Below, piece after piece: positions 52,477 to 61,457 of a stretch of DNA of 64,000 nucleotides; the first letter of the stretch is position 1; each line of letters begins with the position of its first letter. The stretch spans positions 109,477-173,476 of the forward strand of contig JBMORL010000022.1 of the NCBI GenBank assembly GCA_049322335.1, given 5' to 3'. The stretch is from JBMORL01 sp049322335 (GTDB taxonomy: Bacteria > Bacteroidota > Bacteroidia > Flavobacteriales_D > UBA2798). Position numbers and translations under genes: made by a program. The notes below the pieces were generated by a model that worked only from the letters and a program-made list of their open reading frames with translations, searched no databases and was not told where the DNA came from.

Positions 52477-52610
52477 GTCAGCTAACAAACGCTTAGCAAA
52501 AAAGCCGAATTTGTATTATGAAAAAAGATTATTCTGAAAATGAAAATTGAGTTTCAAAAAAATAGATTAAATTTAAATCGGCTTCTTCGCCAAGCGCCAA
52601 AACGTTAACT
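52477..52610 (+). other. attC-like site 7 (solitary cassette)
   Basis: Inverse core GTCAGCTAAC (52477-52486); arms 52491-52512 and 52575-52595 (GCTTAGCAAAAAAGCCGA against TCGGCTTCTTCGCCAAGC) pair with few mismatches; then CCAAAAC and core GTTAACTCC with GTT at 52604. The core supplies the stop codon of the convergent lactone oxidase gene. Confidence 0.74.
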
Positions 52611-53960
52611 CCAAAACACCCCACCCGTAAATCCATTATCCCATCTTCCTTCAGGATCAAAATAATTTTTTACAGTAATAAAATCTTCCAGCCGCGGGTA
52701 AAGTTTTTTTAGTTCTGTGGCAGAAAGATCGGTGAGTTTTCCCCAGTTGGGGCGGGCGTGATGATGATGCATGATATCAAAAAATAATTTCATCTGCGCG
52801 GGAATTTCTTTTTTCTTCCATTCGCGTACACACATGCCTATGTAAAACGTGTCGCGGCCATACGAAGGACTGAGCCAGGAGGTTTCGGATGCTGTATATC
52901 GCAGGTCGACAGGAAAATGAATTTTATGTGCTGATTTTTCTGCTTTTTGCATCAGCTCTTTTAATGCCGACCTGTGGTTACCGTTTTCCATGGATAAACC
53001 GTATTCCGATACCACCATCGGCACAGTTTCATCGTGAACAAGAATTTCAAATCCGTTTCCTATACGGGTACGCGGAGTGAAATAAAAGTCCAGTGCATCT
53101 TTGTTTATTTTAGGAATAAGCGAAGTATCACTATTACTTTTTATAAATAATGGCGCAGTTACCTTATCTATTTCCACATCACGTTTTTTCTGATCCGCTG
53201 AATAATTTTCATGCTCTTTTTTGTTTTTATACAACTCCTCTCCCACTCTCTCCGCCTTATACAAATACACTTTTCCCGTATGCGGAAACCACCATGCCTT
53301 GAAATATTCGTAACGCCTGGCATAATCATCCATACATTCGGTATACACATCCGCATCCACCACCGTTTCCTCCGAACGAAGGTAAAATAACGGTTCGCAC
53401 CTTAGTGTCACTTCCGAAACTATACCCAAAAGTCCGAGTGAAACGGAGGCGGCTTCCCAAAGATTCAGTTTTTTTCCATTGAGCGTTATTTCCGTGTCGC
53501 GTTTTATTTCCAATAACTCACCGTTGGCGGTAACTAATTTTATTTTTTCAATTCCGGCAGAAAGGCTTTTGTGTTTTAATCCGCTGCCATGCGTACCGGT
53601 AGCCAGCGCGCCTGCAACGGTTTGTTTATTGATAACGCCAAAATTGGAAAGTGAAAGCTGGTGTTGCTGCAAAATGGCATATAGTTCGTGCAAATACATT
53701 CCACCCTGGACGGTGATGGTGTTTTTGGTGACGGAAATTAATTTGTGGTAATTTTTCAGGGAGACAAGAAATTCATCGCTCAGTGCAATGGGAGAAAAAG
53801 AATGTCCTGCACCGCAGACACGTATTTTTTTTCCGGAAGCGGCTGCGTGTTTTACAATTTCACTTATTTCTTCTTCCGACTGCGGTTCGAAATACTGTTG
53901 GGCGATACAGGAATGGTTGCCAGCCCAGTTTTTCCAGCGGAAGTTCTTTAACTCAATCAT
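52605..53960 (-). CDS. FAD-linked sugar-lactone oxidase (D-arabinono-1,4-lactone oxidase type)
   Basis: 451 residues. N-terminal FAD-binding PCMH domain: EPQSEEEISEIVKHAAASGKKIRVCGAGHSFSPIA (with the GHSFSP loop), INKQTVAGALATGTHGSGL. C-terminal ALO domain: FEILVHDETVP, SYGRDTFYIGMCVREW, MHHHHARPNWGKLTDLS with the HARPNWGK motif, and the final FTGGVFWS. The family oxidises aldono-lactones to ascorbate-like products at the expense of oxygen; the bacterial substrate is uncertain. Its stop codon TAA lies in the core GTTAAC of the attC-like site, so the cassette sits exactly at the gene's end. Confidence 0.92.
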   Translation of the reverse strand: MIELKNFRWKNWAGNHSCIAQQYFEPQSEEEISEIVKHAAASGKKIRVCGAGHSFSPIALSDEFLVSLKNYHKLISVTKNTITVQGGMYLHELYAILQQHQLSLSNFGVINKQTVAGALATGTHGSGLKHKSLSAGIEKIKLVTANGELLEIKRDTEITLNGKKLNLWEAASVSLGLLGIVSEVTLRCEPLFYLRSEETVVDADVYTECMDDYARRYEYFKAWWFPHTGKVYLYKAERVGEELYKNKKEHENYSADQKKRDVEIDKVTAPLFIKSNSDTSLIPKINKDALDFYFTPRTRIGNGFEILVHDETVPMVVSEYGLSMENGNHRSALKELMQKAEKSAHKIHFPVDLRYTASETSWLSPSYGRDTFYIGMCVREWKKKEIPAQMKLFFDIMHHHHARPNWGKLTDLSATELKKLYPRLEDFITVKNYFDPEGRWDNGFTGGVFWS

Positions 53961-54101
53961 TGTTTAATATAAACATTTTCTCTTCGTATCACAATTGGTC
54001 ATTCCTCGATACGTCCGCAAAGCCGGACACCCGGGATGACATACCCACCCCCTCTTAAATTCCACCCCTTCAGATTTTAAAATCCCGAAAGGAGGAAAAA
54101 A

Positions 54102-54620
54102 TTATTCTCTTAATAATTTCAGCAATTCGCATATATACGGATGATGTTCGTGTTTTCCCTGCAATTCACCGGGCATGGAACCGTCAATGGGAAACCATTT
54201 GCCGTCTGAATGATCTTCATCAAAACTCACGGGAATATCATCAATGGCAGCAAGGTAGGTGATGTTAATCGTATGAGCCGCGCTTCCCTGGTGAGAATCG
54301 GAAAACTGTGTGGAAAAAGTTCCCAGGTAACGAATAATCCTGATCTTATTTTCGGGAATATCCAGCTCGGATGCCGTTTTACGAATTCCACATTCGGTTA
54401 TTTCTTCGTTTTTAAACATTCTTCCTCCCTGCACCCAGTATATTCCTTCACAGGGTTTGTTTTTTCTTTTGATGAGAAAAACTTTTCTGCCTTTCAGCAC
54501 CAGCAGGTCGACACATACAACGGGCACATGATCGAGTATGATTTTGTAGACAGAAGGATCGATAATTCCGTTTCCTGATTTTTTTACGCCTGCGTCTTTA
54601 TAACTGAGATTCGTATTCAC
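54102..54620 (-). CDS. NUDIX hydrolase, GDP-mannose mannosylhydrolase-like
   Basis: 172 residues. VPVVCVDLLVLKGRKVFLIKRKNKPCEGIYWVQGGRMFKNEEITECGIRKTASELDI places the Nudix box at about 65-88, but the usual REUxEE is replaced by RKTASEL, as in GDP-mannose mannosylhydrolase (Gmm)-like enzymes with the WF.PGGR.....E start. That group hydrolyses GDP-sugars rather than nucleoside triphosphates. It overlaps the aldo/keto reductase gene by 4 bases, and both may act in sugar metabolism. Confidence 0.82.
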   Translation of the reverse strand: MNTNLSYKDAGVKKSGNGIIDPSVYKIILDHVPVVCVDLLVLKGRKVFLIKRKNKPCEGIYWVQGGRMFKNEEITECGIRKTASELDIPENKIRIIRYLGTFSTQFSDSHQGSAAHTINITYLAAIDDIPVSFDEDHSDGKWFPIDGSMPGELQGKHEHHPYICELLKLLRE

Positions 54621-55561
54621 GGTTTATTTTTTATTTCGATGTTGGGTTTTTTAAGATCAAATTCTTCCATAAAAGAGTTGAGAATAGCATCACTTACCGG
54701 TTCATAGTAATGGGCAATAAGCGCAGATACTTCAACAGGAGAAACAGCCCCCGCCACAATGGTAGTGATGGCAGGATGCTGCAAAATGAATTTAAGATTC
54801 AGATTCAAAAGATTTACATTTCGCCTCAGGCACCAGTCGTACATCAGCATGGCTTTTCGCAGCGGGAACTCTGATGAAATATCAAAATGACTCACTTTGT
54901 ATTTATACGGGTTCTTTCCCGACAGGTACCCCATACAAAGCGGAGAACCCATCATCACATTTACTTTATTTTCCATGGCAAACAGCAGGAGATCAGCTGC
55001 GCTTGTACTCATCAGGTTATAATCGAGATAAGGAAGGATTACATCAGCAAAACCAGATGAAATAAATTCGCGGTGGAGTTCATGGCTGCGCACTCCGAGG
55101 CCGATATGACGGATGATTCCCTGTTCTTTATAACGAAGCAACACTTCCAGCCCGCCTTTTTTTCCCATTACTGTTTTGAAATCAGAAGACGAAGGATCGT
55201 GAATGTGAACAATATCAAGATAATCGGTTTTAAGCCGGGTGAGGCTGTTGTCGATACTGTGAAAAAAATGTTCGGAAGAATAGCCTTTGTGTTGCGGATG
55301 AGAGCCTGCTTTGGTAGATACGATTACGGATTCTCTTTTACCCCATTCGGCCAGCGCTTTTCCGATTTTTGTTTCACTGTCGCCATAAAAAGGAGAAGTA
55401 TCTACCAGATTAATTCCCTCTTCCAACGCCTGCAATACGGTGTTGACTGCCTGTTGTTCGCTTACTGGCCCTTCAAAAAACACCTTTTCGGGACAGGAAC
55501 CAACAGCAGCGCCACCCAGCGCAATAGGAAAAGCAGGAGTATGATTAGCTGACAATAACAT
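54617..55561 (-). CDS. Aldo/keto reductase
   Basis: 314 residues. Family signatures: GINLVDTSPFYGDSETKIGKAL (Asp and Tyr of the catalytic tetrad), VIVSTKAG (Lys), DYLDIVHIHDP (His). The rest of the TIM barrel is intact, with VNLLNLNLKFILQHPAITTIVAGAVSPVEV near the end, as in L-fucose dehydrogenase-type members. NADPH-dependent reduction of a carbonyl or oxidation of a sugar is expected, substrate unknown. Translationally coupled to the downstream NUDIX gene by a 4-base overlap. Confidence 0.93.
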   Translation of the reverse strand: MLLSANHTPAFPIALGGAAVGSCPEKVFFEGPVSEQQAVNTVLQALEEGINLVDTSPFYGDSETKIGKALAEWGKRESVIVSTKAGSHPQHKGYSSEHFFHSIDNSLTRLKTDYLDIVHIHDPSSSDFKTVMGKKGGLEVLLRYKEQGIIRHIGLGVRSHELHREFISSGFADVILPYLDYNLMSTSAADLLLFAMENKVNVMMGSPLCMGYLSGKNPYKYKVSHFDISSEFPLRKAMLMYDWCLRRNVNLLNLNLKFILQHPAITTIVAGAVSPVEVSALIAHYYEPVSDAILNSFMEEFDLKKPNIEIKNKP

Positions 55562-55633
55562 TCAGCCACGAAAATACACTAATCCCGCCAATAAAAAGCT
55601 ACGGGGAAAATCGTATTTTTTATTCTTCTGCCA

Positions 55634-56398
55634 TTATATCGGCATTTGGTTCTTCTCATCGCGGCTTACCTTCTGATCATGGCAGTTTTTCCATCTTTCC
55701 TTAGCATAGGACTCAAACAATTTATCCACGTTTTTAAAAGCAGCATCATATGTTTCCTTTTTCAGACCTCCCTCTTCTATCATCGCCTTTCCCAGTCCGG
55801 TGGTTCCCGAAACTTTAAGCTTCAGGGAATCGCTGTAGGTAATGAGTTTGGCGTTGTAATAAAAATCCATTCCGTTGGTGCCGCTGTAGATGAGATAAAA
55901 GAAGGAAGGGTCGCCATCACCATCTCCGTCAATATCTTTTACTTCGAGTGTGCCGGGCTCATATTCTATCCACACATCACAGCAACCGATGTTAAAATCG
56001 TTGAGCAGCCAGTAAGTATTCCATTTTTCTGTTGACTCATCCCACACAAAGTGGCAGGCGAACAGTTCAGCCGCCAGTTCATCGTCTTCACTTTCGGCAT
56101 ACTTTTTCATGGAAGGATTTTCTTCTTTCCACGAATATTGTTCTTTTTGCGAGATTACTACCAGGTTTTTTCCCCTGCGGTCGTTCCAGCAGGCAGAAGC
56201 CACCTTAGTTCCTTTAAACAGTTCATCCGTTTCACAATCATATTTCACTTCGCTCATTCCGGCAGGAACGGGAGCTTCTGCGGAAACAGAATCTTTTTTT
56301 TCACCCGAATCAGGCGGAGAACCTGTTTTTTTATCGTTGTTGCCGCAACCGGTGAAACCAAAAGCGGCAGCGATCAGAAAAGGAATTATTTTTTTCAT
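55634..56398 (-). CDS. Hypothetical lipoprotein, 254 residues
   Basis: Start at 56398 gives MKKIIPFLIAAAFGFTGCGN, a clean lipoprotein signal; the frame extends 51 residues further but across the divergent promoter region. A short D/K/S-rich linker is followed by MSEVKYDCETDELFKGTKVASACWNDRRGKNLVVISQ, LFACHFVWDESTEKWNTYWLLNDF, DIDGDGDGDPSFFYLIYSGTNGMDFYYNAKL (DxDGDGD calcium-binding-like loop). Recalls secreted M949-type proteins (with the conserved DVDGDG) seen in Bacteroidota. Function unknown. Confidence 0.72.
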   Translation of the reverse strand: MKKIIPFLIAAAFGFTGCGNNDKKTGSPPDSGEKKDSVSAEAPVPAGMSEVKYDCETDELFKGTKVASACWNDRRGKNLVVISQKEQYSWKEENPSMKKYAESEDDELAAELFACHFVWDESTEKWNTYWLLNDFNIGCCDVWIEYEPGTLEVKDIDGDGDGDPSFFYLIYSGTNGMDFYYNAKLITYSDSLKLKVSGTTGLGKAMIEEGGLKKETYDAAFKNVDKLFESYAKERWKNCHDQKVSRDEKNQMPI

Positions 56399-56482
56399 AG
56401 CGTTTATTTTTATTTCAAATTTACCGAAACGAATCATTAATTCCTTTAACTTAGAAAAATATACCTGAATACAGGATAAAAA

Positions 56483-57043
56483 ATGGGAATAGTCATCGTA
56501 AGAAAAAAAGAACTGGTAACCAAAACATGGGCAGGGGGCACCACTACACAACTATTTATTTTTCCACCGGAAGCAGAATATACCCAATTCAATTTTATTT
56601 GCCGGATGAGTTACGCTACGGTGGAAGTGGAAGAATCCACTTTTACATTTATGCCGGGAGTAGCGCGTCACCTGATGATTTTAAAGGGGCGACTGGAGAT
56701 TGATCATACCGGGCGATACAAAAAAACGCTTGAGCCTTTTGCCCGCGATATTTTTGACGGTGAATGGCCCACTACAGCCAAAGGAAAGGTAACTGATTTT
56801 AACCTGATGACAAGAGAAAACGCAAAGGGAAATTTGTCTTCCCTGATTATGGAAAAAGGAGAAACAAAGCGATTTGATCTTTCTGAAAACCGGTTTACCG
56901 GGTTGTTTGTATGGAAAGGAGAAATCATTACCGGAAAAGAAAAATTAAATGAGGGCGATTTTCTTTTAGCTGAAAACGAAACGGAGATAAACCTTTTACC
57001 GGTTAACGGATGCGAACTGATCGTTGCGGCAATAAAAATTTAA
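56483..57043 (+). CDS. HutD family cupin protein
   Basis: 186 residues. TKTWAGGTTTQLFIFPPEAEYTQFNFICRMSYATVEVEESTFTFMPGVARHLMILKGRLEI is the HutD/Ves pattern (W.GG.T..L...P.......F..R.S.A.V......FS..PG..R.L..L.G). Double-stranded beta-helix fold; HutD is linked to histidine utilisation in proteobacteria, where it may bind formylated intermediates. No hut genes are visible here, so the role is open. Divergent from the preceding lipoprotein gene. Confidence 0.85.
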   Translation: MGIVIVRKKELVTKTWAGGTTTQLFIFPPEAEYTQFNFICRMSYATVEVEESTFTFMPGVARHLMILKGRLEIDHTGRYKKTLEPFARDIFDGEWPTTAKGKVTDFNLMTRENAKGNLSSLIMEKGETKRFDLSENRFTGLFVWKGEIITGKEKLNEGDFLLAENETEINLLPVNGCELIVAAIKI

Positions 57044-57048
57044 TTCGC

Positions 57049-57142
57049 CAGATGGCGGACGAGCCTTGGATTCCCCGCAGTTTACTACGACAAAAAAATA
57101 AACATTTCTCTTACGAATACCCCGTCAGGCGCTTCGCGTGAA
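57049..57142. repeat. Hairpin-rich repeat between converging genes
   Basis: CGCCAGATGGCG makes a small hairpin at 57048-57059, and TCCCCGCA (about 57071-57078) is inverted at about 57134-57141 (TGCGGGGA), with GTCAGGCGCTTCGCGTGA between. It may terminate transcription from both sides and looks like another intergenic repeat family. Confidence 0.5.
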
Positions 57143-57153
57143 TGCGGGGACAT

Positions 57154-60100
57154 TTATTTCTCCTTCTTTAACCCAATAACCGGCAGCGACATTTCCCTGA
57201 TTTTTGCATTAAGCGCTGTAATATCCGTTTCCAGTATTTTTTTCCACTTCTGAATTTCAACATCCGCCTGTGATGCCAGTTCTGCGAAAGCCTCCTTTAC
57301 CTGGCGCGTAGGCGCGTTGTTGCCACTGGCCGCATAATTGTAAATGCCGGAAATTTTATCATTGAGCCGCATCGGGTAATTGAGAATATCCTGGTTGCTT
57401 TTCAGTTTGGTTTGATACAATGCCTCTTCAATGGTTGTCATTTGTTTACCAATACTATCGGCTAATACTTTTACTTCTTTGGGATAATTTTTTCCCTGTA
57501 ATGAAGCAAAGTCATTCAACTGGCCCCGGATTTCACGGATTTCACGGATAGTTTTCTGCACTTCCGAAAATTTATCCCTTACTGAAATTAAAAAATCGAA
57601 CTGTGCTTCATAATCAGCCTGTGTACATTGGTGAACCGGGTTGGCTTTTATTTCAAATTCCTTTTCCACCAAATCATTTCCCGATTTTATTTCCACATAA
57701 TATTTACCGGGAGCAGCCCGCGGGCCATCCACACCACCATTCCACAAAATCATTCCATCTGTTTTTTCGGCAGGAGGATAGTACATATCCCAAACAAACT
57801 GGTTCATTCCTTCATTTACTTCCAGTTTTTCTGTTTTACCGAAAGGCTTTGTTGAAAATGTTTTTATTTCTTTCCGGTTTTTATCTTTTATACTGATTGT
57901 TACGCTGGCGGTGTCTTTTACTTCCTTCAAATAAAAATTCATTACTACTCCATTGGGAGGATTCATTCCGGCATTTACCACGTGTTTAAACTGCCAGCCA
58001 TCATAACGGTAAGCCGGATAAACATCTGCGAGGAAAACATTTTTCTGTAAAATTCCTGCATCATATTGCTGAATCATGGAAAGATCATCCAGCACCCAAA
58101 ACGATCTTCCCTGTGTTGCCACGATAAGATCATTTTCTTTAATCGCAAGATCAGTAATGGAAACCACCGGAAGATTAAGTTGCAGCGGCCGCCATTTTGC
58201 TCCATCATCATAACTAACGTACATACCATATTCGGTGCCGCAGTAAAGTAATCCTTTTCTTTTTTTGTCGGCACGGATGCAACGGGTGAAATGGGTAGAA
58301 GTAATTCCTGCGGTAATCAGTTTCCATGTTTTTCCGTAGTCTTCCGTTTTAAAAATGTAAGGCGTGAAGTCATCGCTTTTGTATTTTGTTCCTGCAAAAT
58401 ATGCTTTTCCTTTTTGAAAAGGATCGGTTTCCACGCAATTCCACATCATTCCTTTTCCGGCCGCGGGCGGAGTAACGTTCTGCCACGACTTTCCGCCATC
58501 ACGGCTCACGTAAATCAAACCGTCATCACTTCCTGTCCACAGCACATCTTTTTCGAGTGCACATTCGGCAGCGGTGAAAATGGTGCAATAATATTCCACG
58601 CTGGTATTATCTTTAGTGATGGGGCCACCGCTGCTTTTTTGTTTCGATTTATCGTTGGTGGTGAGGTCGCCACTCAAGGCAGTCCACGATGCCCCTTCAT
58701 CTTCCGAAACAAACAACATATTTCCTGCTGCGTAAAGGCGTTTAGGGTTATGAGGCGAAAAGAAAATGGGGAAATTCCACTGGAAACGGTATTTAAGTAC
58801 ATCTGCACCGGCACCGATAGGATTATCCGGCCACACGCTGATCACACGGTTTTCTCCCGTTTTATGATCAAGCCGCGAAAGAAATCCGCCATAATTTCCT
58901 CCATACACAATATCAGGATTGGTTGGATCGGCAATTACATAACCGCTTTCAAAACCGGCAGTTGAAGACCAATCGCCACGATTGATATCGCCATGAGAAG
59001 TACGTGATAAAATTCTGATAGTGGAATTGTCCTGCTGCGCCCCGAGAATGCGATAAGGATAATGGTTATCTGTGCTCACCCGGTAAATTTGTGCGGTGGG
59101 CTGATTTTGATAGGTGCTCCAGTTGTTTCCTCCGTCAAATGAAATTTGTGCTCCGCCATCATCAGCAATAATCATCCGGTTTCCGTCATTGGGATCGATC
59201 CACAAATCGTGATGATCTCCGTGTGGTGTGTGAATAGATTTGAATGTTTTCCCTCCATCGGTGCTTTTCCAGAATTCTACATTTAATACATAAACGGTTT
59301 CGGCATTTTTGGGATCGGTAAAAACTTTTGAATAGTACCACGCGCGCTGACGAATATCGTTAGAGCTGTTTTGAAGCGTCCATGTTTCACCGGCATCGTT
59401 GCTTACATACAGTCCTCCGTTTTCATTTTCGATAACAGCATAAACTTTATCGGGATTGGAAGGAGCTACCGCCAAACCGATAATACCCACTACTGATTTG
59501 GAAGGAAATCCTTTTTTATCGTTTAGCTTTTTCCAGGTCTCGCCACCGTCAGTACTTTTCCATAAAGCGCTGCCACTTCCCCCGCTTTCGAGGGAATAAG
59601 GTGTTCGTATAACGGTCCACGTACTTGCGTAAAGAACATTCGGATTACCGGGCTCCATCACCAGGTCGGCAGCACCGCTTTGTTTATCGGAGAACAATAC
59701 TTTTTTCCAGCTTTTTCCTCCATCTGTGGTTTTAAAAATACCGCGCTCTTCATTGGGGCCGAATAAATGTCCGCCTGCCGCCACCCAAACGATGTCCGGA
59801 TTTTTGGGATGGATTACGATGCGGAGAATATGCCTTGTATCTTTCAGCCCGGTATTTTTCCAGGTTCTTCCAGCGTCTTCCGATCTCCACATACCAAAAC
59901 CTTCGCTTACATTTCCGCGGTAGGAATTTTCACCTTCTCCAACATAAATAACAGAGGCGTCTGAAGGAGCCACGGCTACACAACCGATGGAACCTCCGAA
60001 AAATTTATCTGAAATATTTTTCCAGTTACTACCACCGTCAGTAGTTTTCCAAACGCCACCACCGGTAGCGCCCATGTAAAACAGGTTTTTCTGGTGAAGG

Positions 60101-60264
60101 TCGCCACACACTGCCGTACTTCGTCCACCGCGAAAGGGACCGATAAGCCGGTATTTTACATTTTTAAAAAGAATGCTGTCGGTAACAGCAACGGGATCTT
60201 TTTTTTGAGAATACGCATTTATATACAAAATGATCCCCAACAGAAATAAAACACATCTGATCAT
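57154..60264 (-). CDS. BNR/sortilin-like propeller protein (VPS10-type repeats)
   Basis: 1036 residues from ATG 60264 (signal peptide MIRCVLFLLGIILYINAYSQ); the longer frame upstream covers the promoter region. At least eight BNR-type Asp-box blades: WKTTDGGSNWKNISD, WRSEDAGRTWKNTG, FKTTDGGKSWKKV, WKSTDGGETWKKL, YVSNDAGETWTL, FVSEDEGASWTAL, YVSRDGGKSWQNV, FKTEDYGKTWKLI; these form one or two propellers. The C-terminal 300 residues hold a beta-sandwich (WDMYYPPAEKTDGMILW) and a helical tail. Widely annotated as glycosyl hydrolase but sialidase active-site residues are not evident. Probably periplasmic or surface-exposed. Confidence 0.87.
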   Translation of the reverse strand: MIRCVLFLLGIILYINAYSQKKDPVAVTDSILFKNVKYRLIGPFRGGRSTAVCGDLHQKNLFYMGATGGGVWKTTDGGSNWKNISDKFFGGSIGCVAVAPSDASVIYVGEGENSYRGNVSEGFGMWRSEDAGRTWKNTGLKDTRHILRIVIHPKNPDIVWVAAGGHLFGPNEERGIFKTTDGGKSWKKVLFSDKQSGAADLVMEPGNPNVLYASTWTVIRTPYSLESGGSGSALWKSTDGGETWKKLNDKKGFPSKSVVGIIGLAVAPSNPDKVYAVIENENGGLYVSNDAGETWTLQNSSNDIRQRAWYYSKVFTDPKNAETVYVLNVEFWKSTDGGKTFKSIHTPHGDHHDLWIDPNDGNRMIIADDGGAQISFDGGNNWSTYQNQPTAQIYRVSTDNHYPYRILGAQQDNSTIRILSRTSHGDINRGDWSSTAGFESGYVIADPTNPDIVYGGNYGGFLSRLDHKTGENRVISVWPDNPIGAGADVLKYRFQWNFPIFFSPHNPKRLYAAGNMLFVSEDEGASWTALSGDLTTNDKSKQKSSGGPITKDNTSVEYYCTIFTAAECALEKDVLWTGSDDGLIYVSRDGGKSWQNVTPPAAGKGMMWNCVETDPFQKGKAYFAGTKYKSDDFTPYIFKTEDYGKTWKLITAGITSTHFTRCIRADKKRKGLLYCGTEYGMYVSYDDGAKWRPLQLNLPVVSITDLAIKENDLIVATQGRSFWVLDDLSMIQQYDAGILQKNVFLADVYPAYRYDGWQFKHVVNAGMNPPNGVVMNFYLKEVKDTASVTISIKDKNRKEIKTFSTKPFGKTEKLEVNEGMNQFVWDMYYPPAEKTDGMILWNGGVDGPRAAPGKYYVEIKSGNDLVEKEFEIKANPVHQCTQADYEAQFDFLISVRDKFSEVQKTIREIREIRGQLNDFASLQGKNYPKEVKVLADSIGKQMTTIEEALYQTKLKSNQDILNYPMRLNDKISGIYNYAASGNNAPTRQVKEAFAELASQADVEIQKWKKILETDITALNAKIREMSLPVIGLKKEK

Positions 60265-60349
60265 GTCCTGGTATTTGCTGCCTAATATACGGATTATGGT
60301 ATTACTTCTGAAAGTATTTACAGAAAAGGCAATAAAACAAGACTGATTT

Positions 60350-60796
60350 TTACCGCAATTCAATTATCACCGGCATCCTCATCCTCACATTCACTTTTTT
60401 CCCCTTTTGTTCCCCGGGAATCCAGGGAGCGGTTTCAGCCAGCACAGCCGAAATTTCTTTTGTGAGGCATTCGTTATACTCTTTATTATATTCCACTCTT
60501 ATTTCTTTTAACTCTCCTGATTTATCAACAATAAAAAAAATCCAGAGTTTAGTGGATATTGCATCAGCATGTTGAAAACAATTGTAGGTAAATTTTGATT
60601 GCAGGTTTTTATAAAAAAGTGTTTCATCAGCAGGCGCTGGCATTTTTTCTACCACATCGTAAACAATGGTATCTTCTGCAAGAGAATCTGTTTGTGCTGC
60701 AGCTTCCCCGGTAATTCCTGCCAGGAAAATTGTTATGCCAATAATCCACGTTTTATTTCCTGACCACTGTAACATTTTTTCCCCCGGCTTTTTCAT
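60350..60796 (-). CDS. Small exported protein, TonB C-terminal-like
   Basis: 148 residues with a signal peptide (about 12-36, ending EAAAQ). The mature part (LFYKNLQSKFTYNCFQHADAISTKLWIFFIVDKSGELKEIRVE, AETAPWIPGEQKGKKVNVRMRMPVIIEL) follows the TonB C-terminal/energy transducer pattern common in Bacteroidota secreted proteins. It overlaps the DUF4294 gene upstream by 44 bases. Role unknown. Confidence 0.68.
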   Translation of the reverse strand: MKKPGEKMLQWSGNKTWIIGITIFLAGITGEAAAQTDSLAEDTIVYDVVEKMPAPADETLFYKNLQSKFTYNCFQHADAISTKLWIFFIVDKSGELKEIRVEYNKEYNECLTKEISAVLAETAPWIPGEQKGKKVNVRMRMPVIIELR

Positions 60797-61433
60797 TTTT
60801 CTTTTTTGGAATAAAATATGGCTTTTTCAGCACAAAAAATTTTCCTTCATTTATTTCTGTAAATATTTTTTCCAGCACTACTCCGTCTTCATCACCGGGG
60901 TTGTATTTATATTTCAGGTCGGCACCACCCAGCACCGATATACCCTGCCATAAAAACGCTTTGGGCCCACCTAAATATTTCCGGGTAATCTCGTAGGAAG
61001 TAAGCCTGGTTTCACGATGAATCATTTTACAAAATATTCTCCCTTCTGTGTGCTGCAGTGTGCTTATAAAATACCCGAATTGTTCTTTCATTTTTTCAAA
61101 TTCTGCATCACGGTATTTTCTCCTTTCTTTTTTCGAATCAATTCCCGAAAAAGATGAATCATACATCACTATCATTTCCTTTATCAGTTGGGTATAAGGA
61201 TAAAATTTTGCCACCATTGCCCTGTACCAGGTATATTTTTTATATTCTTCGGAATAGGATGAAGCAACACTGAACGAGAGCAGCTCGTGTTGTGTAATGG
61301 TATCTGTTCCGGTAATTATTTTATGGCTGCGGACAATATAGTTTTCTTTCTCCTTATCTTTTGTGTTTTGTGAAAAAGACAGGGAAGCGATACAGGAAAA
61401 CAGTATAAAAATCCATATACGCATACTGTACAT
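60753..61433 (-). CDS. DUF4294 domain protein
   Basis: 226 residues with a signal peptide (about 1-22). YTWYRAMVAKFYPYTQLIKEMI, KMIHRETRLTSYEITRKYLGGPKAFLWQGISVLGGADLKYKYNPGDEDGVVLEKIFTEI matches the DUF4294 pattern (R...V.PYA......; L.KLI.RETG.TSYD.I....G...A..WQ). Conserved in Bacteroidota, function unknown, probably periplasmic. Lies 24 bases downstream of the accC stop on the same strand. Confidence 0.85.
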   Translation of the reverse strand: MYSMRIWIFILFSCIASLSFSQNTKDKEKENYIVRSHKIITGTDTITQHELLSFSVASSYSEEYKKYTWYRAMVAKFYPYTQLIKEMIVMYDSSFSGIDSKKERRKYRDAEFEKMKEQFGYFISTLQHTEGRIFCKMIHRETRLTSYEITRKYLGGPKAFLWQGISVLGGADLKYKYNPGDEDGVVLEKIFTEINEGKFFVLKKPYFIPKKKNEKAGGKNVTVVRK

Positions 61434-61457
61434 AACGAAAAAATGATGCCAAAGTTG

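Larger units (their letters stand above)
50925..52603 (+). mobile_element. Solitary integron-like cassette (HEPN + TIR)
   Basis: Starts GTTAGCTG at 50925 and ends at the core of attC-like site 7; its inverse core CAGCTAAC (52479-52486) is the reverse complement of its first eight bases. A+T-rich compared with both flanks and carries two genes on the plus strand. Preceded by the same leader as the large array. Confidence 0.7.
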
